64,000 nt of DNA, taken from assembly GCF_047729555.1 (NCBI RefSeq), contig NZ_CP159825.1, positions 496,001-560,000 on the forward strand. The letters run 5' to 3'. The notes under the pieces are model-generated. The model saw only the letters and a list, made by a program, of their open reading frames with translations, was not told the DNA's origin and made no database searches. The translations under genes were made by a program, and so were the position numbers. The stretch's first letter is position 1, and each line of letters starts with the position of its first letter. Below are positions 41,000 to 50,739 of this stretch, one piece after another. This DNA is from Porticoccus sp905181945. Lineage in GTDB: Bacteria; Pseudomonadota; Gammaproteobacteria; Pseudomonadales; Porticoccaceae.

Positions 41000-42409
41000 A
41001 TGACGCTACATATATACAACACCTTGACTCGCCAGAAAGAAGTTTTCAGACCGATAATTCAGGGCAATATCAATATGTATGTCTGCGGGGTAACCGTTTA
41101 TGACTTGTGTCATATTGGACATGCAAGGGTACTGGTAGCATTTGATGTAATTGCTAGGTATTTACGGTCACAGGGCTGGAATCTCAATTATGTTCGGAAT
41201 ATCACGGATATTGACGATAAGATTTTAAATAGGGCAGATGAAAATGCTGAGCTCTACTCAGTTCTGACTGAGCGTATGATAGACGCTATGCATGAAGATG
41301 AAAGATTATTGGGAATTTTGCCCCCAGACATGGAGCCAAGGGCTACCGCGTATATTGATGAAATTATTGCTATGGTTGGGGTGTTGATTGATAAAAATCA
41401 TGCCTATGCTGCAGAAAACGGCGATGTTTATTATCGGGTAAGCAGTTTTTCTGACTACGGTAAATTAAGTAAGCGCAACCCTGAAGACTTGCTGATAGAT
41501 GCACGCATTGATATGAATTTAAGCAAGGAAGATCAGCGTGATTTTGCTTTATGGAAAAGCGCAAAGACTGAAGAGGTTAGCTGGAATTCTCCTTGGGGCT
41601 CAGGAAGACCTGGATGGCACATTGAGTGCTCTGCTATGTCAACTTGTTGCCTTGGAGCTACTTTTGATATTCATGGGGGAGGGCCAGATTTGCCGTTTCC
41701 TCATCATGAGAATGAAATAGCTCAAAGTGAAGCTGCAACTGGAGAAAAATACGTAAACTATTGGATGCATGCTGGTGCTGTAAGGGTTGATGATGAAAAA
41801 ATGTCCAAATCGCTTGGAAACTTTTTTACTATTAAGGAGGTGCTGAAAAAATATCACCCAGAAATAATTCGTTATTTTCTGCTTTCTAGCCATTATCGTA
41901 GCCCTATAAATTATTCTGAAAAGAGCCTAATCGAAGCGAAAACAGGATTAGAAAGATTCTATATGACTCTTAGACAGTTTCCTGATGTCCAGTCCTTGCC
42001 GCTCAACGACCTCAAAAACCGAAAATATTATAAGTGCTTTATCTTAGCTATGAATGATGACTTTAATACACGGGAGGCTTTGGCTGTCATGTACGACATG
42101 ATTCGTCAGATTAATACTCTCGCTGTAACAGATAAAGCTGAGGCGTGCTTACTAGTGGGCGAGCTGAAGACTCTTGGAGATATATTTGGAATTTTAGATT
42201 CTAATCCAGAAGTATTTATGCAAGGTGGAACTATTGTGGATGCGCTTGACAGTATTAGCTCTAGCGAGATAGAGGCCCTGATTTCGGAAAGAATAACGGC
42301 AAAGAAAAATCATGATTTTTTAGATGCTGACCGCATAAGAGAGAAGTTGCTTGCTCAAGGTATTGTGCTAGAAGACTCTCGTGAGGGCACCTCTTGGAGA
42401 AGAGGATAG
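41000..42409 (+). CDS. cysS: Cysteinyl-tRNA synthetase
   Basis: Charges tRNA-Cys. 469 aa. MYVCGVTVYDLCHIGHARV contains the first zinc Cys and the HIGH motif; WHIECSAMS and GGGPDLPFPHHENEIAQSEA supply the other zinc ligands; KMSKSLGNF is the KMSKS loop. The C-terminus has the anticodon-binding helices ending GTSWRRG. Same direction as glnS; convergent with folD. Confidence 0.97.
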   Translation: MTLHIYNTLTRQKEVFRPIIQGNINMYVCGVTVYDLCHIGHARVLVAFDVIARYLRSQGWNLNYVRNITDIDDKILNRADENAELYSVLTERMIDAMHEDERLLGILPPDMEPRATAYIDEIIAMVGVLIDKNHAYAAENGDVYYRVSSFSDYGKLSKRNPEDLLIDARIDMNLSKEDQRDFALWKSAKTEEVSWNSPWGSGRPGWHIECSAMSTCCLGATFDIHGGGPDLPFPHHENEIAQSEAATGEKYVNYWMHAGAVRVDDEKMSKSLGNFFTIKEVLKKYHPEIIRYFLLSSHYRSPINYSEKSLIEAKTGLERFYMTLRQFPDVQSLPLNDLKNRKYYKCFILAMNDDFNTREALAVMYDMIRQINTLAVTDKAEACLLVGELKTLGDIFGILDSNPEVFMQGGTIVDALDSISSSEIEALISERITAKKNHDFLDADRIREKLLAQGIVLEDSREGTSWRRG

Positions 42410-42452
42410 GTAATCTTTTAGTAGCGCAAAATATACGTATCTTCCGTCAATC

Positions 42453-43304
42453 TTAAATTTTTACACTATTTTTTTCCGCGGCATCTACAGCTTGAAAAAT
42501 AAGCGTGTTAATTGTCATTGGCCCCACCCCACCAGGTACTGGAGTTATTGCAGAGACACGATCATAAAGTGGAGTGAGCTCGATATCACCAATGCCGCCT
42601 GGGTGGTAGCCGGCATCGATAACTACTGCGCCATCTTTAATCCAGCTTGCCTTTATGAATTCAGGCCTCCCTACGGCACCGACAACAATATCAGCATTTT
42701 TAATAATATCAGGCAAATTTTTGGTGCGCGAATGACAGACGGTGATAGTGGCGTTTTGATTAAGCATCATCATTGCCATTGGTTTACCAAGAATAGGGCT
42801 ACGACCAACGATAACAGCATGCTTTCCTTCAACAGGAATCTTGTAGGCGCTTAAAAGGCGCATTATACCTTGAGGGGTAGCTGACCCATAAGCCTCTTCG
42901 CCCATTGCCATGCGCCCGAAGCCGAGACAGGTGACTCCATCAACGTCTTTATTCAATGCAATGCTATCAAAGCAAACTCTTTCCTCAATTTGAGGAGGCA
43001 CGGGATGCTGAAGAAGGATTCCTTGGCATAGAGAGTTAGCATTTAATTCTTTGATCTTAGTTAAGAGTTCTTCTGTAGTTGTAGTTTCAGGCAATTCTAC
43101 CGCGATGGAATCCATGCCCACTCGTTTGCATGCATTTTGCTTCATGCGAACATACGTGGCAGAAGCAGGGTCGCTACCTACAAGAACAGTTGCAAGCATG
43201 GGCGTCCTACCATTACCTGCATCTTTGATGCGAGCAACCCTCTCATGTAGCTCTGCTTCAGTTTTTAAAGCGATAGCTTTCCCATCAAGTATTTGGGTTT
43301 TCAT
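42453..43304 (-). CDS. folD: Methylenetetrahydrofolate dehydrogenase/cyclohydrolase FolD
   Basis: Bifunctional interconversion of 5,10-methylene-THF and 10-formyl-THF. 283 aa. YVRMKQNACKRVGM holds the catalytic Lys; GILLQHPVPPQI and DVDGVTCLG are typical; VIVGRSPILGKPMAMMML is the NADP-binding loop; PVPGGVGPMTINTL ends the protein. Convergent with cysS and divergent from the tRNA cluster. Confidence 0.96.
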   Translation of the reverse strand: MKTQILDGKAIALKTEAELHERVARIKDAGNGRTPMLATVLVGSDPASATYVRMKQNACKRVGMDSIAVELPETTTTEELLTKIKELNANSLCQGILLQHPVPPQIEERVCFDSIALNKDVDGVTCLGFGRMAMGEEAYGSATPQGIMRLLSAYKIPVEGKHAVIVGRSPILGKPMAMMMLNQNATITVCHSRTKNLPDIIKNADIVVGAVGRPEFIKASWIKDGAVVIDAGYHPGGIGDIELTPLYDRVSAITPVPGGVGPMTINTLIFQAVDAAEKNSVKI

Positions 43305-43405
43305 AAAATTAAAGACTCCTAAATCAAAAGAACGAACAGGTCTTGATAGGCAACCATCTTCTCATTTCAAGCGGTCTCTGTGAAGAGAATACCTATTGCT
43401 TTTAA

Positions 43406-43434
43406 TTGACTAGATCGTCTGTCGTCAGTATCAT
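43406..43434 (+). promoter_or_regulatory. Sigma-70 promoter of the tRNA-Pro/Arg/His cluster
   Basis: TTGACT (43406-43411), 17-base spacer, TATCAT (43429-43434), followed by a GC-containing discriminator; the tRNA begins at 43468. The near-consensus boxes and ideal spacing suit a strong stable-RNA promoter. Confidence 0.8.
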
Positions 43435-43467
43435 GCCTACCTCTCGATTCGAGGGTAAAAGTGACGA

Positions 43468-43544
43468 CGGGGATTAGCGCAGTCTGGTAGCGCGCCTGCT
43501 TTGGGAGCAGGATGTCGGGGGTTCGAATCCCTCATCCCCGACCA
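43468..43544 (+). tRNA. tRNA-Pro(TGG)
   Basis: 77 bases with CCA. Acceptor CGGGGAT/ATCCCCG, anticodon stem CCTGC/GCAGG with loop TTTGGGA (anticodon TGG), T arm GGGGGTTCGAATCCCTC. First of three tRNAs in one cluster. Confidence 0.97.
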
Positions 43545-43565
43545 TTATTTTGGATAAGTTGTTGA

Positions 43566-43642
43566 GCGCCCTTAGCTCAGCTGGATAGAGCAACGGCCTT
43601 CTAAGCCGTAGGTCGCAGGTTCGAATCCTGCAGGGCGCGCCA
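43566..43642 (+). tRNA. tRNA-Arg(TCT)
   Basis: 77 bases with CCA. Acceptor GCGCCCT/AGGGCGC, anticodon stem ACGGC/GCCGT with loop CTTCTAA (anticodon TCT), T arm GCAGGTTCGAATCCTGC. Confidence 0.97.
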
Positions 43643-43667
43643 TCCAGCACGAGCAATTCAAGCAGTG

Positions 43668-43743
43668 GTGGCTGTAGCTCAGTTGGTAGAGCCCCGGATT
43701 GTGATTCCGGTGGTCGCGGGTTCGAGCCCCGTCAGCCACCCCA
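43668..43743 (+). tRNA. tRNA-His(GTG)
   Basis: 76 bases with CCA. Acceptor GTGGCTG/CAGCCAC with discriminator C73 and a G just upstream (the G-1 identity element), anticodon stem CCGGA/TCCGG with loop TTGTGAT (anticodon GTG). Parent-like to the damaged tRNA at 21349-21420. Confidence 0.97.
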
Positions 43744-43979
43744 TTTGATTTAAAACTCCTTATATTTTCAACTAAATTTCTTTTTGCACCCTTTTTACAT
43801 TAATATTGATGTTTACTCTTGTTGTTTTGGTTGTTAGACCATCGCTTAGCTGAGGGGTCAACAGGCGGATTTTTTCACGAAGAAAATGCTTTACTTTGAT
43901 GATGGCAACGCAAGAGTATCAAATAAAACTATACGTCTTGATTCAAATTGAACCTTAGGTCATTTTTTTGGACTTTGAT

Positions 43980-44879
43980 ATGGGATTAACAGTACTTTTT
44001 ATTTTTATTATTTGTGCATTTTATGTGCAAAATAGAGGCGACGTTCAGCATAATAAGCTGATCCGTAAAATAAGTGATCATTCTAATATCTTTGGGCCGA
44101 TAAATTGTTTGTTCTATGGTTTTTCTACGATAAAGAAATCCGTATATATTGATGTTGGCCATTTTCCTGAATTAAAAGTACTTAAAGATAACTGGAAAGT
44201 CATAAGAGACGAGGCTGTTAGGCTTAATGATGATACTCAGATAAAGTCTTCAAAAGAAAAAGATGACTTAGGTTTTAATTCATTTTTCAAAACTGGATGG
44301 AAGCGCTTTTATTTAAAATGGTACGGCGCCTCTCTTTATTCAGCGAATAAGCTCTGTCCAAAGACTGTAGATTTGATTAATTCTATCCCAAGTATAAAAG
44401 GTGCGATGTTTGCTATGCTTCCTCCGGGGGCCAGATTGGTCAAGCATCGTGATCCTTATGCGGGCTCCTTTAGGTACCACCTAGGATTGATAACCCCAAA
44501 TTCTGAAGACTGCTTCATTTTTGTAGATGGTAAGAAATATTATTGGAAAGACGGAGAGGCAGTCATGTTTGACGAAACCTTTATCCATTATGCTGAAAAT
44601 AAAACAGATACCAATAGAATCGTATTATTCCTGGACGTCAAAAGACCAGTAAGTTTCTTTTTGGTTGACTGGATAAATGAACTTTTTTCTCGAATTTTTA
44701 TGGCAGCCACAACCACTAAAAATATGGATGGCGATAAAATTGGAGGCATTAATCGTTTATTCCCTTACATCTTTAAGGTTAGATTGATTGGGAAAAAGAT
44801 AAAAAAATTAAACAGAGGTCTATATTATATACTCCAGTATTCTATCTATATGTTAATCATTTATGGAATATTTTTTTAA
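43980..44879 (+). CDS. LpxO-like lipid A / aspartyl-asparaginyl beta-hydroxylase family protein
   Basis: About 299 aa. N-terminal membrane anchor, then an Fe(II)/2-oxoglutarate dioxygenase core with the His-x-Asp ligand region VKHRDPYAGSFRYHLGL and distal His in MFDETFIHYAENKT, followed by the 2-OG-binding Arg in NRIVLFLDVKRP. LpxO hydroxylates the secondary acyl chain of lipid A at the inner membrane, and the sequence fits that subgroup. ATG 43980 is taken in preference to TTG 43968. The end is again hydrophobic (YYILQYSIYMLIIYGIFF). Confidence 0.82.
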   Translation: MGLTVLFIFIICAFYVQNRGDVQHNKLIRKISDHSNIFGPINCLFYGFSTIKKSVYIDVGHFPELKVLKDNWKVIRDEAVRLNDDTQIKSSKEKDDLGFNSFFKTGWKRFYLKWYGASLYSANKLCPKTVDLINSIPSIKGAMFAMLPPGARLVKHRDPYAGSFRYHLGLITPNSEDCFIFVDGKKYYWKDGEAVMFDETFIHYAENKTDTNRIVLFLDVKRPVSFFLVDWINELFSRIFMAATTTKNMDGDKIGGINRLFPYIFKVRLIGKKIKKLNRGLYYILQYSIYMLIIYGIFF

Positions 44880-44906
44880 ATAGCTTTTTATTCCTAAGGG
44901 GTATTC

Positions 44907-47087
44907 ATGTTGCAGAAGGATATTTTTCGAGGTGATTTTTTAAAACTACAGCAGCTTGATAGCGGCTTTCTAGAATTGAGCTTTGATGCAATAAATAGAT
45001 CTGTGAATATTTTTAATCAAGCAGCGTTAGATGAACTTCTTGATGCGCTATTGGCCCTAAACGATCAGCCTGATGCAAAAGGACTTATTTTTACTAGCAC
45101 CAAGAGTGTTTTTATTGCAGGGGCTGATATTACTGAGTTTAGCGCTGTATTTAAAGGTAATATGATAGATCTGAAAACCTTTCTTGATAAGGCGAACAAT
45201 GCATTTAATAAAATTGAATCTTTACCATATCCGACGATCGCTTTAATTAATGGCTTCGCTCTAGGCGGTGGTTTTGAGTTATGCCTTGCTTGCGACTTTC
45301 GTGTGATGTCGAGCAGGGCTTCTGTAGGTTTGCCGGAAACAAAACTTGGAATTATTCCAGGCTGGGGCGGAACTGTCCGCTTGCCTCGATTAATAGGATT
45401 TGATAATGCCATAGAGTGGATTGCCTTAGGTAGCCACAAGAAACCAGCGCAAGCTTTAGAAGACGGCGCTGTAGATGCAATAGTTGAGCCTGAACTGTTG
45501 AGAGAAGAGGCTTTGAGAATGTTGACTGCTGCAGCAAACGGCTGCCTTGATTACAAAAAACGTCGCAAGCAAAAAAAAATGCCTTTGCAGCTTAATGATA
45601 ATGAACTAGCCATGGCTATAAATACTTCTCGTGCTGTTATCCTTACCAAGGTTGGAGCCAGTTATCCTGCGCCAATCGTAGCCTTGGATGTCTTATCTAA
45701 GGCAGCAAAATTGAAGCGAGATGCCGCTTTAGAGGTAGAATTTCAGGCTTTTAGTAAATTATCTTTAACGGCAGAGTGCCGATCCTTGGTAGGCATATTC
45801 ACCAGTGATCAATACGTTAATTCTGTAGCTAAAAAATATGCGAAAAAAGCCTCCAAATTAGTTGAGCACGTCACAGTCTTGGGTGCCGGTATTATGGGTG
45901 GAGGAATTGCTTATCAGAACGCTCTCAAGGGATTCCCTGTTTTAATGAAAGATATAGATAGTGACTCATTAGCACTGGGTATGAATGAGGCCAATAAATT
46001 ACTGGCTAAAAGAGTTGATAGGGGTCAAATGTCTGCATTAAGTGCTGGTGGTGCTCTCTCTAGAATTATTCCGTCACTCGCTTACCAGGGTGCCGAAAAT
46101 ACCTCAATTGTTATTGAGGCTGTAGTTGAAAATGCCAAAATAAAATCTATTGTATTAACTGATATGGAAGAAAAAATTCCGGCTGAGGCAATATTGGTTT
46201 CCAATACTTCGACAATTTCTATTGATTATTTGGCTAGCCACCTGAGGCGCCCCGATCAGTTTTGTGGAATGCACTTTTTTAACCCAGTCCATGCTATGCC
46301 CTTAGTGGAGATTATCCGAGGAACAAGAACCTCTGAAGAAACGATTGGACTGGCGGTGGCTCATACGATTGCATTAGGAAAAAAGCCCATTGTGGTAAAT
46401 GACTGCCCAGGATTTTTGGTTAATAGAGTGCTTTTTCCTGCTGTTTTTGGATTTGATATGATGCTGGTTGATGGTGCTGATTTTCAGCAAATAGACAAAG
46501 CTATAGAGTCCTGGGGTTGGCCTATGGGCCCAGCCTACCTAATTGATGTTGTTGGCCTTGACACAGCTGTACATTGTTTTCCGTCCATTTTGGACGGGTA
46601 CCCAGACCGAATGAAAGAAATATATGATGTATCGCCAACTCGTTTGTTGTTTGAAAATGATCGTCTTGGTCAAAAAAATGGAAAAGGCTACTATTTGTAT
46701 GAAAACGATGTCCGAGGGAAGCCTAGAAAAATAGCAGATAGTAAAACCTACGAGCTTCTAAAAACTTGTATTAATGGTTCTGATGTCAACTCCATTGAAT
46801 TTAGTGATGACTCTATTTTGACTCGGTTTATGGTTCCTATGTGTGTTGAGATTGCTCTTTGCTTGGAGGAGGGTGTTGTAGGATCGCCATCAGAAGGAGA
46901 TATGGCTGTGATCTACGGTCTTGGATTTCCAGCCTTTCGTGGTGGTTTATTTAGATGGATGGATGAGATCGGTCTTGATGTATTTTGTCAATTGGCGGAT
47001 AGGTTTAAACATTTAGGGAAACTGTACGAGCCTACTTTAAGGATGCGCGAAATGGCTACAAAAGGAGAAAAATACTACGACAGATAG
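44907..47087 (+). CDS. fadB: Fatty-acid oxidation alpha subunit FadB
   Basis: Multifunctional enoyl-CoA hydratase / 3-hydroxyacyl-CoA dehydrogenase of beta-oxidation. 726 aa. The crotonase domain occupies residues about 10-200 (AGADITEF, NGFALGGGFELCLACDFR, GLPETKLGIIPGWGGTVRLPR with catalytic Glu). The NAD-binding dehydrogenase domain starts at VTVLGAGIMGGGIAYQNALKG, followed by SNTSTISIDYLA and GMHFFNPVHAMPLVEIIRG. Operon with fadA, 58 bases later. No FadR site was identified. Confidence 0.96.
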   Translation: MLQKDIFRGDFLKLQQLDSGFLELSFDAINRSVNIFNQAALDELLDALLALNDQPDAKGLIFTSTKSVFIAGADITEFSAVFKGNMIDLKTFLDKANNAFNKIESLPYPTIALINGFALGGGFELCLACDFRVMSSRASVGLPETKLGIIPGWGGTVRLPRLIGFDNAIEWIALGSHKKPAQALEDGAVDAIVEPELLREEALRMLTAAANGCLDYKKRRKQKKMPLQLNDNELAMAINTSRAVILTKVGASYPAPIVALDVLSKAAKLKRDAALEVEFQAFSKLSLTAECRSLVGIFTSDQYVNSVAKKYAKKASKLVEHVTVLGAGIMGGGIAYQNALKGFPVLMKDIDSDSLALGMNEANKLLAKRVDRGQMSALSAGGALSRIIPSLAYQGAENTSIVIEAVVENAKIKSIVLTDMEEKIPAEAILVSNTSTISIDYLASHLRRPDQFCGMHFFNPVHAMPLVEIIRGTRTSEETIGLAVAHTIALGKKPIVVNDCPGFLVNRVLFPAVFGFDMMLVDGADFQQIDKAIESWGWPMGPAYLIDVVGLDTAVHCFPSILDGYPDRMKEIYDVSPTRLLFENDRLGQKNGKGYYLYENDVRGKPRKIADSKTYELLKTCINGSDVNSIEFSDDSILTRFMVPMCVEIALCLEEGVVGSPSEGDMAVIYGLGFPAFRGGLFRWMDEIGLDVFCQLADRFKHLGKLYEPTLRMREMATKGEKYYDR

Positions 47088-47145
47088 CTATTTATTTGTT
47101 ATTAATTTTTTCGACGATATTCGGTCAAGCAGAGGACAATAAGTT

Positions 47146-48324
47146 GTGAATTTTAAGTCAAGAGATGTTGTGATAGTTGATGTTGCCCGGACCCCTATGG
47201 CTAGGTCAAAAGACGGTTCGTTTCGCAATCGTCGAGCTGATGAAATTGGCGCAGACCTTATAGAAAGTTTTCTTGAGCGCAATCCATCTGTTGCCCCTAA
47301 TGAGATTGACGATGTTATATGGGGTTGTGTGATGCAAAAAAAAGAACAGGGCTTTAATGTTGCTAGAATGACAGCCCTCCGCACCCGGATTCCTCATGAA
47401 GTCCCAGCAATTACTGTTAATCGACTTTGTGGTTCCTCTATGTCAGCTTTACATATGGCTGCTGCAAACATTATGTCTGATTTGGGTGATATTTTTTTAG
47501 TGGGAGGGGTTGAACACCTTGGCCACCTGCCAATGACGTCTGGTGTAGATCCCAATCCAGCTTTATCTCTTGGTGTTGCAAAAGCTTCTGGCATGATGGG
47601 CGTAACAGCAGATTACCTAGCAAGAATTCATGATGTGAGTCGGCAACAGCAAGATGAATTTGGCGCGCGTTCTCATAGAATGGCATCCCAAGCTCGACAT
47701 GAGGGCTTATTTAAAAACGAAATCATCCCTATAAAAGGCCATAATAATAATGGGGGCCTTTATCTCATGAGAGAGGATGAGACCATTAGGCCCGAGACAA
47801 CGGTTGAGATTTTATCTGGATTGCGGCCAGCATTTGATCCAGTCAACGGAACTGTTACAGCCGGAACTTCTTCACAGATTACTGATGGTGCTGCAGTTAT
47901 GCTTGTTATGTCGGGAGAAAGGGCTAAATCACTAGAACTCAAACCTGTAGCAAAGATAGTTTCATTGGCGATTGCGGGTGTTGATCCGTCTGTCATGGGT
48001 TATGCTCCAGTCCCTGCATCGCTGCTTGCGTTAAAAAAGGCTGGCCTCACGATTAGCGATATTGATTACATTGAATTAAACGAAGCGTTTGCCGCACAAT
48101 CATTGCCTGTACTGAAGGATCTCGATTTGCTGGATGTTTTCGAGCAAAAGGTTAATATTAATGGCGGGGCTATTGCCCTAGGTCACCCGCTTGGTGCATC
48201 TGGAGCTCGAATTTCTGGAACGTTGCTAAATATTCTTCAACAAAAAGATGCTACGTTTGGCCTCGCGACAATGTGTGTTGGCATGGGGCAAGGAGTAGCT
48301 ACAGTTTTTGAAAGACTAAGGTAG
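47146..48324 (+). CDS. fadA: 3-ketoacyl-CoA thiolase FadA
   Basis: Thiolytic step of beta-oxidation, partner of FadB. 392 aa, GTG start with AGAGGA upstream. Active residues: Cys in VNRLCGSSMSALHMA, His in NINGGAIALGHPLGASGAR, and Cys in TMCVGMGQG. ELNEAFAAQ is conserved. It follows fadB in the usual fadBA order. Confidence 0.96.
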   Translation: MNFKSRDVVIVDVARTPMARSKDGSFRNRRADEIGADLIESFLERNPSVAPNEIDDVIWGCVMQKKEQGFNVARMTALRTRIPHEVPAITVNRLCGSSMSALHMAAANIMSDLGDIFLVGGVEHLGHLPMTSGVDPNPALSLGVAKASGMMGVTADYLARIHDVSRQQQDEFGARSHRMASQARHEGLFKNEIIPIKGHNNNGGLYLMREDETIRPETTVEILSGLRPAFDPVNGTVTAGTSSQITDGAAVMLVMSGERAKSLELKPVAKIVSLAIAGVDPSVMGYAPVPASLLALKKAGLTISDIDYIELNEAFAAQSLPVLKDLDLLDVFEQKVNINGGAIALGHPLGASGARISGTLLNILQQKDATFGLATMCVGMGQGVATVFERLR

Positions 48325-48510
48325 CTTAAAAATGTTTAATATCAGATCAGTATTGCCCCCCAACTTCTTCTATATATCGAAAATGACACCCTTTCTTTTC
48401 GGTTACTTTCATCTCTTTTTGTTGATTGGTCGATATCTCTGTGGCAAAATCCCCCCCTTTGTTTGTAGGGGATAATATCCCTTCTTGGGTTTTATAAATT
48501 TCGATATTTA

Positions 48511-48595
48511 GCGGACGTGGTGGAATTGGTAGACACGCTGGATTTAGGTTCCAGTGCCGCAAGGTGTGAGAGTTCGAGTCTCTCCGTCCGCACCA
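48511..48595 (+). tRNA. tRNA-Leu(TAG)
   Basis: 85 bases with CCA and a class-II long variable arm. Acceptor GCGGACG/CGTCCGC, anticodon stem CTGGA/TCCAG with loop containing TAG, T arm AGAGTTCGAGTCTCT. A weak promoter (TTGATT 48422, 17-base spacer, CAAAAT 48445) lies upstream. Stands directly before tig, as in pseudomonads. Confidence 0.96.
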
Positions 48596-48633
48596 TTTAA
48601 TAGTTTTGAAACAATTTATATTTGAGGGGCATC

Positions 48634-49968
48634 ATGCAGGTTTCCGTTGAAACAATTTCTAGTCTTGAGCGAAAAATGACCATTGTGGTTCCAGCTGAAC
48701 GCATCGGAAATGAGGTAAAAGAGCGTCTTGAAAAAGCCGCTAAAACTGTTCGAATAGATGGTTTTCGGGCGGGTAGAGTGCCTTTAAATGTAGTAAATCA
48801 ACATTATGGCCAAGGCATTCGCCAGGAGGTTGTTAGCGAAACTGTTAGAACTTGCTTTTATGATGCGGTGACTCAAGAAAATCTTACTCCAGCTAGTGCT
48901 CCAGCTATAGAACCAAAGATCGACAAGCCAGGTATGGATCTAGAATTTATTGCTACTTTTGAAGTTTTGCCAGATTTTGATTTGGCGGATTTGACAACGA
49001 TAAAAATTGCCAAACCGTTGGCTGAGGTAAAAGATTCCGATGTTGATGTAATGATTAAAGGATTACGTAAACAGCATGCAACATGGTCAGAGGTGGATCG
49101 TGCTGCAGTTGCAGATGACGAGGCGACCATCGACTATGTAGGGCTCAAAAATGGCAAAGAATTTGATGGTGGTTCTGCTGAAAATTATCCTCTAGAGATA
49201 GGTGGTGGTACTGCAGTTGCTGGATTTGAAGAAGGCGTAATCGGGATGTCTGTGGGGGATGAAAAGACTATCCCTGTAACTTTCCCTGAAAACTATCAAG
49301 CCGAAGAACTTCGTGGCGCATCAGTAGAATTTAAAATTAAATTAAATGTATTAAAAGAACCGTTATTGCCAGAGATGAATGATGAGTTTTTTACTCTTTT
49401 TGGTCTGAAGGCTGGCGGTGAGCCAGTATTTCGTTCTGCGGTACTACAAAATATGCAACGTGACCTTAAGAATGCCCTCGAGGGAAAAGTCAAAAGTCGT
49501 GTGATGCATGAGTTGTTCACTCTGCATAGCGACATTGAAGTTCCTTTGACAAGAATTGCAACTGAGATTACTAGCCTAAAACAACAAATGGCGAAAAATC
49601 TTGGAGGTGATGGCGGTGAAAATACTTTTGACCCCTCACTGCTACCTGATGAAATGTTTGAAGAGCAAGCAAAGCGTAGAGCTATTGTTGGCTTAGTAGT
49701 GAATGAGATTGTGCAATCTAATAAAATGGATGTGGATGGAGCTGCAGTAAAAAGCCGAATTCAGGATATAGCAGCGTCTTACGATCAGCCAGAAGAGGTG
49801 ATGAAATATCACTACAATAGCCCAGAGCTTCTTAAGAGTATTGAGGCGAATGTTTTGCAAGATCAAGTGGTTGATTTTGTTTTATCGCAGGCAAAAGTTT
49901 TAGATGAGCCGCAAGATTACCAGAAAGCAATAGCGCCTGACCCCGACCAGGTCGCAACTAAAAATTAA
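48634..49968 (+). CDS. tig: Trigger factor
   Basis: Ribosome-associated chaperone and prolyl isomerase. The start ATG 48634 after GAGGGG gives the family N-terminus MQVSVETISSLERKMT; an in-frame start 12 bases earlier overlaps the ribosome site. The ribosome-binding loop GFRAGRVPLNVV is at about residues 45-55 (family signature GFRxGKxP). An FKBP domain spans about 150-240 (DEATIDYVGLKNGKEFDGGSAENYPLEIGGG) and a helical C-terminal domain follows. 444 aa. Heads the tig-clpP-clpX-lon block. Confidence 0.96.
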   Translation: MQVSVETISSLERKMTIVVPAERIGNEVKERLEKAAKTVRIDGFRAGRVPLNVVNQHYGQGIRQEVVSETVRTCFYDAVTQENLTPASAPAIEPKIDKPGMDLEFIATFEVLPDFDLADLTTIKIAKPLAEVKDSDVDVMIKGLRKQHATWSEVDRAAVADDEATIDYVGLKNGKEFDGGSAENYPLEIGGGTAVAGFEEGVIGMSVGDEKTIPVTFPENYQAEELRGASVEFKIKLNVLKEPLLPEMNDEFFTLFGLKAGGEPVFRSAVLQNMQRDLKNALEGKVKSRVMHELFTLHSDIEVPLTRIATEITSLKQQMAKNLGGDGGENTFDPSLLPDEMFEEQAKRRAIVGLVVNEIVQSNKMDVDGAAVKSRIQDIAASYDQPEEVMKYHYNSPELLKSIEANVLQDQVVDFVLSQAKVLDEPQDYQKAIAPDPDQVATKN

Positions 49969-50016
49969 TTATCGGTTACAATACGTTGAAATATAATTGA
50001 TTTAAGCGAGATAGAT

Positions 50017-50655
50017 ATGAAATTTGATTCTTCTTTAACAGACTTAAATATAAAAAATGCAGGTGGTCTGGTGCCCATTGTTGTAGAGCAAACTGCTCGT
50101 GGTGAGCGCTCTTATGACATTTATTCGCGCTTACTGAAAGAAAGGGTTATATTTTTAGTTGGCCCTGTCGAAGATTATATGGCAAATCTTGTAGTTGCTC
50201 AGCTGCTGTTCCTTGAATCGGAGAATCCAGAAAAAGATATTCATTTGTACATAAATTCTCCCGGTGGCTCAGTTACTGCTGGAATGTCTATTTACGACAC
50301 TATGCAGTTTATTAGCCCAGATGTCAGCACTATGTGTATTGGACAAGCCGCTAGTATGGGTGCTTTTTTGCTGGCAGCGGGTGCCCCAGGTAAACGATTT
50401 TGTCTTCCTAACTCCCGTAATATGATTCATCAGCCGAGTGGAGGCGCTCACGGGCAGGCTTCTGATATCCATATTCATGCCCAAGAAATATTAAAAATAA
50501 GAGATAGGCTTAATCAATGTCTTGCTGAGCATACAGGGCAAGCAATAGAAAAAATTGAGTTAGATACGGAACGTGATAATTTTATGAACGCTGAAGAATC
50601 GAAGGCCTATGGTTTGGTAGATCAGGTATTAGATAAGCGCCCAAAAAGCCTTTGA
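50017..50655 (+). CDS. clpP: ATP-dependent Clp protease proteolytic subunit
   Basis: Serine protease tetradecamer working with ClpX. 212 aa. Catalytic triad: Ser in GQAASMGAFLL, His in RNMIHQPSGG, Asp in ERDNFMNAEE. INSPGGSVTAGMSIYDTMQ forms the substrate cleft. N-terminal propeptide of about 15 residues. 48 bases after tig and 84 before clpX. Confidence 0.97.
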   Translation: MKFDSSLTDLNIKNAGGLVPIVVEQTARGERSYDIYSRLLKERVIFLVGPVEDYMANLVVAQLLFLESENPEKDIHLYINSPGGSVTAGMSIYDTMQFISPDVSTMCIGQAASMGAFLLAAGAPGKRFCLPNSRNMIHQPSGGAHGQASDIHIHAQEILKIRDRLNQCLAEHTGQAIEKIELDTERDNFMNAEESKAYGLVDQVLDKRPKSL

Positions 50656-50739
50656 TTCCATTAAAAAATTAGTACTTTATAAATGATATTGCTATAAATT
50701 TTTCTTGATCCTCATATTCTAACTAGGAGACAAGGGCCC

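Noticed and set aside
48347..48562. 71-aa minus frame upstream of tRNA-Leu
   Set aside because: It runs antisense through the tRNA gene and has no family or ribosome-site support.
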